From Trichobilharzia szidati (taxonomy: Eukaryota; Platyhelminthes; Trematoda; Strigeidida; Schistosomatidae): a DNA stretch of 64,000 nt. Made by a program: the position numbers and the translations under genes. The notes beneath the pieces were generated by a model. The model saw only the letters and a list, made by a program, of their open reading frames with translations. It was not told the origin of the DNA and made no database searches. The stretch is taken from assembly GCA_944472155.2 (NCBI GenBank), contig OX235277.1, positions 24,934,804 through 24,998,803 on the forward strand, written 5' to 3'. This document shows, piece after piece, positions 22,980 to 34,014 of the stretch (position 1 is its first letter; the number at the start of each line of letters is the position of its first letter).

Positions 22980-23110
22980 TTAATTAGGCTGAAAGGATTA
23001 TACTAAATGCTATCTCTATAAAACAAAGACTTCAGCGAAGAAAATCCTCTTTGCGAAGATCCCATTTCCATAGATATACAACCACATTTACATTTGAATC
23101 ATAATTGACA
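22980..23110. repeat. P3 Penelope terminal-repeat scrap
   Basis: CAGCGAAGAAAATCCTCTTT and ATACAACCACATTTACATTT resemble the P3 ends at 10975 and 51700. Weak match. Confidence 0.4.
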
Positions 23111-23144
23111 ATAGCAAGCAGTTCTCATGACTAATTGTTTTTTA

Positions 23145-23660
23145 GGGATTCGATTTGTTTAGTTATGGGTTGATGTAATTTAGAGAACCACTGAAAATCA
23201 GCACTGGAGTACTGGACACCTGTCTTGTTCTAGTCTCGGACTCATCATCAGGACTCATATCAATCTGTGGTCAACCTTGAAACAAATTGAGTCCCTACAA
23301 GGTCGCTAGTTAATGACTGGCTAAACTAGGAGGTTGACTGGAGGTCTAGTAAGAAGTCATCGCCAGTATGTGTGATCCGCCCGGTTAGGAGTGAGGATAA
23401 ATAACCGCCGATGACATTTGCCGGTGCAATTCGTACTGAAATAACGATTTGGTGGGAGCTGAAATTCCTATGCTGGCCAGTCAGTTGGGTCACAATAGCT
23501 GAATGGCCTACGAGCTTCACTTGTAATCTTATAGTCTTTTGTTCGAATCCTACTGGGTGGTTACATCCAATGAATCCTACACTAGAAAGAAACACCCTAT
23601 TCAGTGCTCCATGGTGGTTTTCAATGGCTCTCCAAATGATATCAATCCATCGTTGAACCT
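23145..23660. repeat. SINE-A cluster
   Basis: A - strand 3' part (23150-23245), a short + scrap, then a nearly full + copy (23290-23660). The latter has the A box TAGCTGAATGG, the B box GTTCGAATCC and the 3' end CTCCAAATGATATCAATCC. Confidence 0.7.
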
Positions 23661-23831
23661 CAAATAGCAAGTAGTGTTTGTTATTCGTGCCTGTGTGTGT
23701 AATTGTGTATGTCTAAGTTTGGCAGTAAGTGGAAATCCTATGGCATTATTTCCCTCTTTCTTTCAATATTTCCCTTTTTTCAACTTTTTATTGATTTTTA
23801 TTGATTTCTTTTGTTTTTTCTTAATTTCTAG

Positions 23832-23978
23832 TCAATGAAAAAAGATCAAGATATACTGCAACATGAGAAAGAAGATTTGATCATTACGAATAAGCAATTT
23901 GAACAAACTCTTTTAGTGAAAATTGAAAATGAGAAAAAGTTATTAGCAGATAATCAATTCTTAGATCAACTTGTTCAA
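23832..23978 (+). CDS. coiled-coil protein gene, exon 2
   Basis: The acceptor TTTCTTAATTTCTAG follows a long pyrimidine-rich tract and the donor is GTAAGC. The exon is 147 nt, phase 0-0, 49 residues, from SMKKDQDILQHEKEDLI to QFLDQLVQ. Heptad-spaced I/L residues with E/K/Q-rich surfaces continue the coiled coil of exon 1. It joins in phase to 28822. The sequence differs sharply in base composition and order from the flanking repeats. No domain name can be assigned. Confidence 0.85.
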
Positions 23979-24025
23979 GTAAGCTTAAAACTACTTCGGT
24001 GTTTTGCCTTTTTTACATAGATTTG

Positions 24026-24062
24026 ATTGACTTATTGATTGGTTGATTGATTGATTGATTTC
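24026..24062. repeat. (TTGA)n microsatellite
   Basis: Imperfect TTGATTGA run just inside the intron after exon 2. Confidence 0.8.
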
Positions 24063-24119
24063 AAAGCGGATCACTGTAACCGATATCACGTGTAGAATCA
24101 TTGCAAATCAGAGAGAATT

Positions 24120-24460
24120 GTATGAATGCTTTGGGTCTAGGATTTTATTAATTCAGTACCTACCTCTTAGTGGCGCTTGATCTACTGTGACGGAGGGGTT
24201 GGAGGCCAGTGGGTTCACGGCTATGCAAAGTTACAAACTAGGATGGTACAGTTGTGTGAGACACTATGTTTTTTTAATGATTCACAGTCTGATGTGATTT
24301 GCTTGATATCACAAATAGAAGTCAAGGAAACAGGCATAAACATACAGTGTTATAAAATACTACTGATAGACGGAGACGAGTAGTTGGAAGCCATTTACAT
24401 CAACTACTAATTACTACTAGCCAGATCTACAATATTTATCTGAACACCACACAGCCGTTT
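24120..24460. other. no recognised feature
   Basis: No splice-flanked exon or known repeat recognised. At 24474-24500 the string ATTATGGATAAGATTTCATT is a scrap of a P2 Penelope end. Confidence 0.4.
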
Positions 24461-24974
24461 CACTTAATTGTGGCCATTATGGATAAGATTTCATTTTCAT
24501 AAGTCATAGTGGAGATGTATTGAATATAAGCTTAGGAGATTGTTGTGTGACATTGATCGTGTGGAATCCTGATTTTAAGTGACAAGTTGGGCGTGTGTCG
24601 TGCGGTTACATGAAGGAAGTCGTGTGAGGAGGTTTTGAGAGCCTATGAGCAATGGTGGGGCTAAGGTGCAATGAAGAAAATAGAGTGGAACGTCAGACGT
24701 CCTGTTGATTGCCTGTGTTCCGCTATGAACTCAAGTAACAATAATGAAAATAAAGGGGTAGGTATACACTCTTGGTTGATAGGTGTAAGTGGTTTCGAGC
24801 TACACGCACACACACACACAGACAAGCACACAGGCACTGTTTACTGGAATACATTGAGTTCCAATTTCTCATTTACTTTCTTGGTGTCATTTATGATGTT
24901 GGATAGATGAAGTATTCGAGTAGTTTGAAGGGATCCGGTATTCTGAATGGAGTCAAACCGGCCACATTTAATGA

Positions 24975-25217
24975 TATAAGTATAAAACTTCGGCTAGTTT
25001 ATGTTCATGGATGCGGAGACTAAGTGGTCGTCTACTTTGTCCAATGTAGTGTATTTCGCAGTTGTTACAATTTATTTTGTAGATGATGTTGGTTTTATCT
25101 TCTTTCGTTGTTGAGTCTTTTGGTTGAAACAAAGCCAGCTGAGTGAAGTGATTTTGTTGGTTTGTGTGAGACGTCAATTCCTAAAGGTTTGCGAAGTCTT
25201 GCAGAGATTTCTGAGAT
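24975..25217 (-). mobile_element. Penelope-like element P1, inverted 5' segment
   Basis: On - it encodes ISEISARLRKPLGIDV then KDSTTKEDKTNIIYKINCNN and CEIHYIGQSRRPLSLRIHEH (GIY-YIG motif). The next part of the same domain is on the opposite strand, directly adjacent (25218 onward). Confidence 0.75.
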
Positions 25218-25740
25218 GTCAGCCGTCAAAAGACATGATATCCACTCTCTCATTTCATTACATACAGACAACCACAGACATCAATTCGACTGGGACGACG
25301 TTCAAATATTAGACAGAGGAAACAACAAGAATGCTAGAGAATTTTTAGAAGCGTGCCTGATATTCAAGTGAATCATCAATCAATAGACACATCGAGATGG
25401 ACAAAATTTATCAACCGGTAAGAAGGAAACCTGACACACAATGGGTCAAAGTTCAAGTCAGGGAAACGATCACTTCCAATGCAAATGACCTAGAAGGTGT
25501 GAAGACACAAAAACAACCAATCACGTCCAAGGTCACCTACCCACCAAGAGAGATGATTAATAAACTTGTGGAGAAATCTAAAAGCTCACTTCAACAAATT
25601 GAAGCGTATGCACTGAAGGAAGATGTCGCCTAGTAGCAGGGCGATGAAAGCTTCGCAAATTAACTATCCAGCTCAGAGAACACAACCACATCAAAATCAA
25701 AGCACTGATTGTTTCACGCGAATTGCGATAGCCTCTGCTG
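25218..25740 (+). mobile_element. Penelope-like element P1, 3' segment
   Basis: On + the endonuclease resumes at SAVKRHDIHSLISLHTDN and runs through FDWDDVQILDRGNNKNARE to FLEACL, then the 3' region with GAAGATGTCGCCTAGTAGCA. Together with 24975-25217 it forms a 5'-inverted insertion. Confidence 0.75.
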
Positions 25741-25744
25741 TTTG

Positions 25745-26185
25745 GATCATGTGGTACCTAGATGTTTTTGGCAATTTATTTAGTACCCCGTAGATGATAG
25801 AGAAGGATTCTTCAATGCTGGCTTTGTGGCCGGTTTGCAGCAGATTGTCTAATATCGAACTGTTGGTGGTTTAACTACACTTTTACATAGCCATACGAAA
25901 AATGAAGTTCTTAGAGCAATGGCCAAATAACTTGCTCCCCCACAAGCACAGTTGAATTGGTAGATACAATTAGAAGTGGCTAGTCTAGTCTAGGTACTTC
26001 ATCTTTCAATTGAGGTCATGTAGAAAACATGACTTGTAGTTTGCCAGCATTAAAAGTTCTTTGAACTGATTTTCTTAATATTGCCCTTAAACTGCAGTTG
26101 TTTGTCTGACATTTGACAAAAATCATCTATGAACTCCAGATCTTCTAGGCACTTCTTATCATCCGAAAGTGTTTCTGACTTCTCA
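25745..26185 (-). mobile_element. decayed Penelope and RTE fragments
   Basis: 25745-25880 resembles a P3-type endonuclease C-terminal region on -. 25895-26185 is RTE-like on -, with motif C still readable as LEFIDDF at about 26125-26150. Both are heavily mutated. Confidence 0.45.
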
Positions 26186-26375
26186 CTTCCTTTTAAGACT
26201 AAAATATTACTGACGTACAGAGAATACGTTGTCTGTGTGAATGAGTCAATTACATTACTGCATATTGACGTATTTAATACACATTTTCTCGTATCATTTT
26301 CAGTGTTCAGTAGTCAATGTATGAAATTAATATTGTAAAGAATTTGAAATATTGAACGCACACCTACACAAACAA

Positions 26376-26398
26376 GTGCATATATATATATATATAGG
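26376..26398. repeat. (TA)n microsatellite
   Basis: Uninterrupted TATATA run inside AT-rich DNA. Confidence 0.85.
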
Positions 26399-26399
26399 C

Positions 26400-26770
26400 A
26401 TACATAAGTATATCGATCGATTTACAAGGTGTCGTTATCACGTGACTTATTATGATTATGATTGATGACAATTGATTTGAATTGCTTCTTTTTTTCAAAA
26501 AATGACATCAGTATTCATATCACATTCAATCTGATGACTCTAAAATACAGTAAAAGAGGATTAGATTAGCTAGCTAGAATTCTGAGATAGGTAAAGAATG
26601 TAGAAATGCGAAAACTTTATTTTTCTTTGTATTTTATTTTAATTTTATAAAAATTTTCACCTGTCTTATTTTCTCACGAAAAATAACAACAAAAACAAAA
26701 AATCGACATAAAAAGAAAAAATAAATTTCTTAACTTACAATAATAATCATAATAGTACTGGATTCGATTA
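26400..26770. other. no recognised feature
   Basis: Very AT-rich intron DNA without a recognisable element or exon. Confidence 0.45.
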
Positions 26771-26777
26771 CCTACCA

Positions 26778-27110
26778 ACGTTTCCTCACCTCTCTTCACG
26801 TCTACCCACATGCTTTCATCTCCTCTTCACATGACCTCCTCCTCCTCCATGTCACCGTCGCACTGACGACTAACTCGCCGCTTACCATTCGGCGGGTTCG
26901 ACTCGAGCGTTGGCCTGGCATGTGATGTCACTCACTTGATGGTTTACTTTCTCAGAGTATGGCCAGTCCACCTCTATTTCTTCCTGCATATTTGTTGTGC
27001 ACAATTGCTTCCTGCTGAGTTGGTTCACTCATTGCCAGAGATCCCTGCCTGTTGCTGATCTTTTTACTGTCTTCCAGTCTAGATATAACACTGCTTCATA
27101 GCAAACATCA
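26778..27110 (-). mobile_element. RTE LINE, C-terminal fragment (degenerate)
   Basis: - strand relative of 15480-15700: complement of the WRRSCEEE, KRRV and ARQA coding regions can still be followed, with added CTC repeats near 26838-26850. Confidence 0.6.
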
Positions 27111-27344
27111 TTATAAGCCTGGTAAAGAGGGAAGGCTGAGTGTGAGACTAGCAACTCCGTCCCCTAAAAGAAAAAGAAATGAAAAAAACCACTGGTGCTG
27201 ATGCTTACAGGCTCAAGCATGAGTGAGGCCTTATGTTCTACTAGAAATGCAAAAGATTTAAATATAAGTAAATGTATTACTGAAAACCCGTTGTTGTGAA
27301 TGGTTGTTAATTTAAATCGGTAATAGCTTTATCACAGTAGTGTT

Positions 27345-28600
27345 ATTAAACCAGAATCTACAGAACCTCAGCTTATGTATAAAGCAGCTGAATCATCGTT
27401 CCTCAGTATGCGGGCACTTTTGCGTTGCCAAGTTGGCCAGTTGGTAAAGATAACAAAGCCAGGTGTAGATTGTTGGATTTGATAGGTGTGTAAAATTATA
27501 AAAGCAGCGTGTGTTTACATAATGAAATCGCTTATCACATTCGAGTTGAATTTTTCATTTCATGGAGGGGAGTGTTGTAACCAAGTCAAATTCTGTTTTA
27601 GTCTACCATTCCTATTCAGACTATTTGGATTCCACTTGATATGAAGTGCTTCTGATATTAGACGTTCTTTGTGATTTCTGAAGTTTTTCTGTATTATTTC
27701 AATATTGTCAAAATCAATTTTGTGGCCTGATTTTATAGCGTATAGACCTATGGCTGATGATTTTTCAAGCTTTTCTAGTTCACCAACTGGATTTCTCGGT
27801 GGTCGAACAGGTGCTCTTAGGTGTTCATGTCTTCTGATTTTGATTTCTCGAGATGTTTGTCCGATGTATATCGCATAACACTCCACCATTTTATTTTATA
27901 GGTACAATTAGATAGAGAATCTTTCGGGATTCGGTCTTTTATAAGGACAAGGTTGCTTTTCAATGTGTCTGATGTTTTGAAGAAAACTCTGATGTTGAGC
28001 CTATTGAGCAGTCTTCTGATATCGTCCAACTTCTCTGCTCTATATGGAATGACTGATAACTGTTGAAGTCCATGTTTTCGGAATGCGTTTTCGGCCATAA
28101 TTAATGTCAGTGTTGATTTTGTTGATGAAGTTCTTTGGGTGGTTGTTTTGCTTGAGCGTCTGAGTAATGTTAAATATTACCTCTTCTTTCTCATTCTCAT
28201 CCGTTATCAGAGAGTGTGTTCGTCTAAGAAGACTTGAAACAACTAATACCTTTGTTCAGATGGGGTGTGATGATCCGAAGTCTAATTACTTGTTGGAGTG
28301 TGTGAATGCAAACGTATTAAAATGTCAGTTTTCCCTCCTCTTAACTAGGCAGTCTAGAAATTGTAGTTCACCGAGGTCTAATTCTACCTGCTTCCGGAGT
28401 AAACTGGATTCTGGGAGATAGATCGTTCAGTTTATTCAAGAATGAACTGTGTAGTTCTTGTTTAAGTACCATATTTTAGGAGTTGGTATGCTTGAAAAGA
28501 TGTTATCTTCGAATCTATTCATGAAACGATCAGCAACTATTCGAGAAACTGGTGAACCCATAGCAACACCATTTGTTAATTCCCTTAATTTATCTAATAT
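27345..28600 (-). mobile_element. Penelope-like element P4: RT, linker, GIY-YIG endonuclease, terminal repeat
   Basis: On -, about 28590-28540 encodes GVAMGSPVSRIVADRFMNRF (RT block before motif C). The YVDD box itself is not found, so there is an internal deletion. The linker follows (28430-28100), then KHGLQQLSVIPYRAEKLD and DTLKSNLVLIKDRIPK. The endonuclease is at 27889-27560: CYAIYIGQTSREIKIRRHEH, then AIGLYAIKSGHKIDFDNIEI and a Glu-containing RLISEALHI. The terminal repeat is at 27540-27345. Confidence 0.75.
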
Positions 28601-28821
28601 TCAGTCGCTTTAGTGGTATATTAACCCACATTGTCTCTCTCTATTTCTGATGCTTTAGTGGACTTTAATCTGTCTATAGTATTGATTCAATATAATTTAA
28701 AACAGTATCAAAGTCGTCCCCGCCAATATTTCTTTAACTATTACTGTTATATAATTATAATAGCTGACGAATAAGTTGTCATTAGTCAGTCCTTTAAAAA
28801 TTATGTTTTGCTATATTTTAG

Positions 28822-28987
28822 AAACTGAATAATCCAGAGGCTGAATCAAACCCTCCTGACTGTCAGAAATGCTTGAATTATGAATATCTACAGGAACAGT
28901 TGGATACTTATATCAGGTTATATGGTAAATTAAGTGAAAGAAGCAGTCATCCTGATACATCTGACAGATGCTCCTCACTTGATGAAG
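28822..28987 (+). CDS. coiled-coil protein gene, exon 3
   Basis: Acceptor CTATATTTTAG, donor GTAAGC; 166 nt, starts in phase 0 and leaves one base. It encodes KLNNPEAESNPPDCQKCLNY, then EYLQEQLDTYIRLYGKLSER and a Ser/Asp-rich end (HPDTSDRCSSLDE). A Cys-x2-Cys pair and a Pro-rich break precede a short helical segment. The odd base left over is completed only by the next exon, 40 nt downstream. Confidence 0.85.
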
Positions 28988-29027
28988 GTAAGCGGCCTAT
29001 GTACTATGCGTTTTACTTTCGGTTTAG

Positions 29028-29092
29028 ATATGGTGGATGAGAAGAGTAGAAATAATTTGTCAGGTAGAAATAAACTCAAAAATCAACGTCAA
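29028..29092 (+). CDS. coiled-coil protein gene, exon 4
   Basis: Found by phase matching: the 40-nt intron 28988-29027 (GTAAGC...TTTAG) separates it from exon 3. It is 65 nt, supplies two bases to finish the Asp codon, and encodes MVDEKSRNNLSGRNKLKNQR plus Q, ending in phase 0 at a GTAAGC donor. Reading straight through the intron or joining exon 3 directly to exon 5 would give stops, so this exon is needed. It is short, basic and hydrophilic. Confidence 0.75.
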
Positions 29093-29099
29093 GTAAGCC

Positions 29100-30340
29100 A
29101 TGATGCTTGTTAATTTTTCTTTGCATGAAATATACTACTGAAGTAGTAGTAAGTATTTGAAAACATTTCTTGTTTTTAAGGTTGATTTTGAATTTCCCTT
29201 ATTTTCTGAAATGTTCAGTGTCTGTTGACATGTCACCTTCTAGTGCGGACTCTTCGAGGATGTCTGTTGATCAACGCTGTGATTTGTGATTACCAGTGGT
29301 TGAATCTAGAATGTACCTTTCTTTTTGTAATGATTTACACCCGTTGCATAGGTGGGGGAGTGGGGGGCTTCGGGCCTCGAGTAGCCCAGTGGTTAATACT
29401 CTGGCCTTCATTACGATGGATGCAGGGTTAGAGTGTCAATGTGTTATGATTCACAACACGTTGAGTTGGACACAGACGCGCTGATCACAAATATCAATTG
29501 ACTACTCCAACAGCGTTATACAACAGTTGCCTGTTTCCGCAGTCCAAACTATTTAATTGAGAACACACAACAAAGTGAGCAGAAAAGTGTATCTTACAAG
29601 AAGTCACCAAGGATGTCAGTTAGCTTGTAATTATGACCAATAAAATAGTTATTACACGGAGGCCATCTCTGATTGGTTTATTTCCGGGCCGGGTCATCGG
29701 TCATCTACGATGGTCAATTTTGATTGGTTCATTTCCAGACTGGATATCGATCACCATGTCACCAATAAAGGACAATCCATTGTTTATCGGTCTGTATATC
29801 ACAACGAGAACACCATCACTCACTGCTAATGCGGGTATTTTGAGAGAAGATAAGAGACTTGGCAATGGACCGTGATTAAGGAGAAAACACATTGTGTTTA
29901 TGCATTCTTAGCCATATTACAGTTCGACCAGGTCAGAGGACAATAAATGTTTCTGGTTGGTTGGCAACTGGTTCAAGGTTAAACAAGTTGTCCAATGAGG
30001 TTATTTCATGTCCACATCGTATACTGAATCTGTAATTTAGGAACAAACTATTCTACCTCTGCAGGCTTTTACTTATAATGTTAGTTTCAGTTTGAGCCAC
30101 TTCCCTATTAATCTTCATCAGGCTATGCTGATACATCCAGTTGCTGACTCCTGAATAGGACGAAACATACTTCCTAAATTCCATCTCTAGCCATAACCAA
30201 CCAAAGCAGTTTAAGAAGATTTTATTGAAATATTTGATCTGAATATTTATACCCTTTCACAGGGATTGTTACTGATTAACGGTAGGCGATAAGTGTGTTA
30301 ATACTTGCACAGACTAGTCGCGGTTATGAAAGTATCTCAA
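29100..30340. other. intron DNA, mostly unrecognised
   Basis: A tRNA-like scrap (GTAGCCCAGTGGTTAATACT) lies at 29384-29403. At 29600-29900 there is a stretch with imperfect internal repeats around TGATTGGTTTATTTCC and TGATTGGTTCATTTCC. I recognise no element or exon. Confidence 0.4.
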
Positions 30341-30344
30341 GTGT

Positions 30345-30600
30345 GATATATTATTTATTTATTACCTTATTTCCTTGCGTTCTAATGTGGAACATAGGGC
30401 TTTAAGCTTGGGTTTTGAAGTTTCCGTAACAGTGATTTTCTTTTACGGGGTGGGATTGCTGACTACATGCTTATCCTCCCCTGTAGACTAGGCTTACTAC
30501 AGGCTTAGAGGGGTTTGGTAGTGTATTGGCTAAGAATAGAACCTCAAACCACGTGTGGCCCGGTTGGTCAGCATTCTACGGCTCAACCCTCAATTCACAC
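30345..30600 (-). repeat. SINE-B copy, 3' part
   Basis: Complement of the LINE-derived tail (TGTGGAACATAGGGCTTTAA) followed by the body seen at 9115-9240, with a degenerate tRNA-like head towards 30590. Confidence 0.6.
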
Positions 30601-30722
30601 AAACTAGGAATTACTAGACAGCTGTTCCATTCTAGTTCCGAACTTTTCAGCTGTGTAGGTCCAAACCATGGTGCTTCAGGTTACAAGGTGAGCTCCTAGA
30701 CCATTAGGCTATTGGAACCTTG
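30598..30722 (-). repeat. SINE-A fragment
   Basis: - strand 3' half ending at the A box complement (GACCATTAGGCTATTGGAAC). Confidence 0.6.
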
Positions 30723-30739
30723 TATAATGTATGCGAAGA

Positions 30740-31150
30740 TATTAAGGCTGAGTACATACACTAATGTCAAACAAGGCAGTACTTCTGTGTGGTCAGGAAA
30801 ATTGACACGTAGGTCACCGGCAGCACTTTTAACAGGCTACTTCAGACTTTTATCAACAGCTGTCTTTGCTATCTCACTAATGAAGTTTAGATGCCTAGGC
30901 AGAAACGATAAGCGTAAAGGGAACTCTCACAATCAGAAGACTAGTCAACAATTTATTGTAAAGTAAATAGGCAGAAGAGATCATGGATGAATTGGGCGTA
31001 ATACTCTGAGAAGAGTCATAAGTAAAGTTACATGTCAGGTAGGTCCTCGAGTGGAACTCGCTTAAAAGCGGAGAGCAGGATGAGATAGAGGTGTGCTACT
31101 GAATAGCCATGTTTTACTCCCCGTATCCAAGGGAAAAATAATAATAGTTT
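30740..31150 (+). mobile_element. RTE LINE, C-terminal fragment with 3' tail
   Basis: + strand; degraded C-terminal coding region ending in CCAAGGGAAAAATAATAATAG, the element's tail. Confidence 0.65.
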
Positions 31151-31179
31151 TCTATAATTAGTTTTAGAGGATTTATCTT

Positions 31180-31615
31180 GTTTTTACGAGTTGATGACGG
31201 ATTGATGTCAGTTAGAGAACCATTGAAAACCAGCCATAGGGAGTACTGGTCAGCTGTTTCTACCTAGTCCGGGGATTATTGGCAGTACGCACCCGCTAGG
31301 ATTCATACCCGGTTACAATATAAGCTCGTATACCATTCAGTCCCACCGATGACATTGGTTGGTGCTCCCACTAAATCACGAATTAGTAGAAGTTTGAACT
31401 CATAGACTGGCCACTGAATCGAGTTCCAGTGGCTGAATGGCATACGAGCTTGCCTTGTAACCGGGAGACCGTGGGTCCAAACCCCATTGGGTTAGTACTG
31501 CCGGTGATTTCCAAACCAGGATGAAACATCTGTCCAGTACTCCCTGTGGCTGGTTTTCCAATAGTTCTTTAACTGATATCAATCCGTGATCAACTCGTAA
31601 AAATAATAATAGTAA
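31180..31615. repeat. SINE-A inverted pair (foldback)
   Basis: - arm 31180-31350 and + arm 31430-31615 around a centre at about 31350-31430. Arms share TTTTACGAGTTGATGACGGA / TCCGTGATCAACTCGTAAAA ends, so the pair is palindromic to its outer borders. Confidence 0.8.
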
Positions 31616-31639
31616 CAAGTATATGCACATAAACGAACC

Positions 31640-32215
31640 CCTGAATTTAGCTTTAGTTGCTCTATTCCCAAGCGGCTTCGTAATAGTAAGGGATCTGTGG
31701 ATACTACGACGTACTGGATCACTGCTTGTTCCTTATATGCAGCGTTTCCATTAAAAGTTGTTAGTACAGTATGCGATACGCCACTAAGTCAGCTCGTTAC
31801 TACTGTAGTCGATAGACACCTGAACTCATTTAGGAAATGGTCTAAATCCATATTGTCTGACTATCAACACCCTCCCTGTTCACACAACTCTCCTTTACCT
31901 TGCATCTAATCAGGTAGGACTAGGATTCATTATAAAAGATTATATAGTCGCTCTCACAACTAAGTGCGAAAATCAGACGATATCGTATTTGTTTCTCCCA
32001 CGTTCTATGTGATAGAGATAGTGTAGTGTTAAGCGTAAAACATATAACTTACTATATAATTCACAAAATTAATGATTCTTTGATCTTCTCATATTTGTAA
32101 TCTATGGTGACGCTATTTCACTTATGTTATGATTTTAGTTAATAATAATGTTATTATTATCATCACTTTACATATTTTGTACATTTTTGACTCTATTGTC
32201 ACTGATTCCATATTG
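31640..32215. other. no recognised feature
   Basis: Intron DNA. No splice-flanked exon fitting the phase between exons 4 and 5 was seen, and none is needed. Confidence 0.4.
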
Positions 32216-32222
32216 GTTTGTT

Positions 32223-33665
32223 TATTAGATGTATCACACAGTGATACAGCATTATTTACTGGATGACACAGTTTAGAACAAAATTCATCATTGTTCATGA
32301 TCATATCATCAATAATAATCACGCGATTTCGAAACTTGAGTTTTATAGTTTTCTTTGTTCTCTTCTATTTGTCATCGTACGGGTAGTAGATTTTTCCAAA
32401 TATCTGACTGGACAGGTGTTGAATAATTCCTTTTACATGTATTTGAAGTATTTCGAACACATTACCTCAAAGGTGGAGGCAATGCAATTCATTTATGAAT
32501 TGGAAAGTCAGAAAGGGGAGCTTCCAATGTTAGATTGCAGTGTAAAAAGGAGAGAAGATGGGAAGTTGAACACACTGGTGTGTTTACAGGAAACCCACAC
32601 ATTTAAACGGATATTTGGATTTCCGATCATTCCGTCCTATGTCAGTAAAATGGGATTGGTGAAATGTTTAAGTAATAGATTACAAAAACTAAGTAGGACC
32701 AAGGAAAATCCAAGGAAATGAGGCATATAAGAGAAGCTTTGAAACTTAATAATTACCCTAGTAAATTAGTCAGGAAATATGTAGAAAATTGTAAAAATAA
32801 AATAAATAATGGTGGTAGTGATAATAATAATAATATTAATGACGGCATGCATGACAAATATGCGCAAGACAACACAAACAATAAGGAATCTAAATCATCA
32901 GTAGTAATTCCACACACAGAAAGAAGGAACCTTGGAAACCTCAGGCAAAATTCTTAACAAGGCAAGAATAAAAGTGGCTGGTATTCAAACCCAAAATCTC
33001 AATCAGAAACAAGCTATGCCAGTTAAAGCATCAATCCTGTGGAGCTTTTAAAACAAAACAGTGTAGTTGATCTAATACCCTGCATGCAATGAATGTGAGG
33101 TCAAATATACAGGTCAAACTAGTAGAACAGGGGGAGTCAGACTAGCTGAACATAAAAACCTAGCAAAATCTAGGTTGGTTGACCTGAATAAGATAAGAAA
33201 TCTAGAGAATAGTTCAGCTATAGCACTACATGCAGTTACACACAAAAATACAATAGGATGGGATCGGATAAGATGACAGTTTAAAAATCTAATTCCAAAG
33301 GGTGGAGGGAGAGATTGATAACTGAAGCTTGGTTTATCGAATCAACTGCAAATACATGTAATAGGAATGATTCATCACCTGTCCCAGAAATCTGGTAAAT
33401 TCTACTACCCCTATGACAAACAGGAGAGAACAAAGAAAACCATAAAACTCAAGTTTCGAAGTCACGTGATTATAATTGATGAAATGATTATGAACAATAA
33501 ATTTTGCTCGAAACTTTGTCATCCAGTTTTTAATACTGTTTCATCACTGTGTGATGCATCTAATAGACAAAGTAATATAAAATTACTTACTACCACAGTT
33601 ATACACAAATATTTATTGTCACTTCTAAAACTGAAAACCCGTATCAAAAGCACCGTTTGAGAATA
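32223..33665 (+). mobile_element. Penelope-like element P2 with inverted terminal repeats
   Basis: Left end 32223-32445 is the inverted copy of the right end 33340-33575. Between them, on +, 32455-32715 encodes the RT C-terminal region (MQFIYELESQKGELPMLDCS and VKRREDGKLNT). 32718-32957 is a linker beginning HIREALKLNNYPSKLVRKYV and containing an N-rich run, and 33085-33400 is the endonuclease (CEVKYTGQTSRTGG, RLAEHKNLAKSR, ERLITEAWFIESTANTCNRN). The RT catalytic core is missing and the frames are offset. Confidence 0.8.
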
Positions 33666-33733
33666 AAGCAAATCACTATTGTTATTATTATTATTTTTAA
33701 TTGATGACTACACTGACTTTTATTTTCTCAAAG

Positions 33734-33879
33734 TTTCACAGTAAAGAAAGTGAAGCACAAGAAAATCCAATGAAATCTCATTCGGATTATTCATCGACTG
33801 AATGTCTGACCTCAAAAGAATATACTACTGCCAATGATAATGTAGATACTACTAAGTATTGTGGGATAGGATATAACAA
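33734..33879 (+). CDS. coiled-coil protein gene, exon 5
   Basis: Acceptor TTTATTTTCTCAAAG, donor GTGAGA. 146 nt, phase 0 in, two bases over. Encodes FHSKESEAQENPMKSHSDYS, then STECLTSKEYTTANDNVDTT and KYCGIGYN. Ser/Thr/Asp-rich, hydrophilic, probably a disordered linker between coiled coils. A second possible acceptor eight bases downstream (TTTCACAG) would need a different phase and is less likely. Confidence 0.75.
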
Positions 33880-33947
33880 GTGAGATAAGAGTTTGTTTGA
33901 AAAAGTTATGTATATATATGCATATTTTGATGGACTTTCCTTTCCAG

Positions 33948-33962
33948 GTTTCCAATTAACAG
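33948..33962 (+). CDS. coiled-coil protein gene, exon 6 (15-nt micro-exon)
   Basis: GTTTCCAATTAACAG between a strong acceptor (ACTTTCCTTTCCAG) and a strong donor (GTGAGTG), 68 nt after exon 5. Its length is a multiple of three and it takes one base and leaves two, exactly matching exon 5 (leaves two) and exon 7 (needs one). It adds F-P-I-N with the split codons K and R on either side. As its length is divisible by three it could be skipped without a frame change. Trematode genomes are known for such micro-exons. Confidence 0.7.
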
Positions 33963-34014
33963 GTGAGTGTTCTTTTTTAACGACTATTTTCCAGTTATTA
34001 TGTCATTCACTAAG

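Noticed and set aside
33742..33879. Alternative start of exon 5 at 33742
   Set aside because: It would need two left-over bases from exon 4, which ends in phase 0; the acceptor at 33733 fits.
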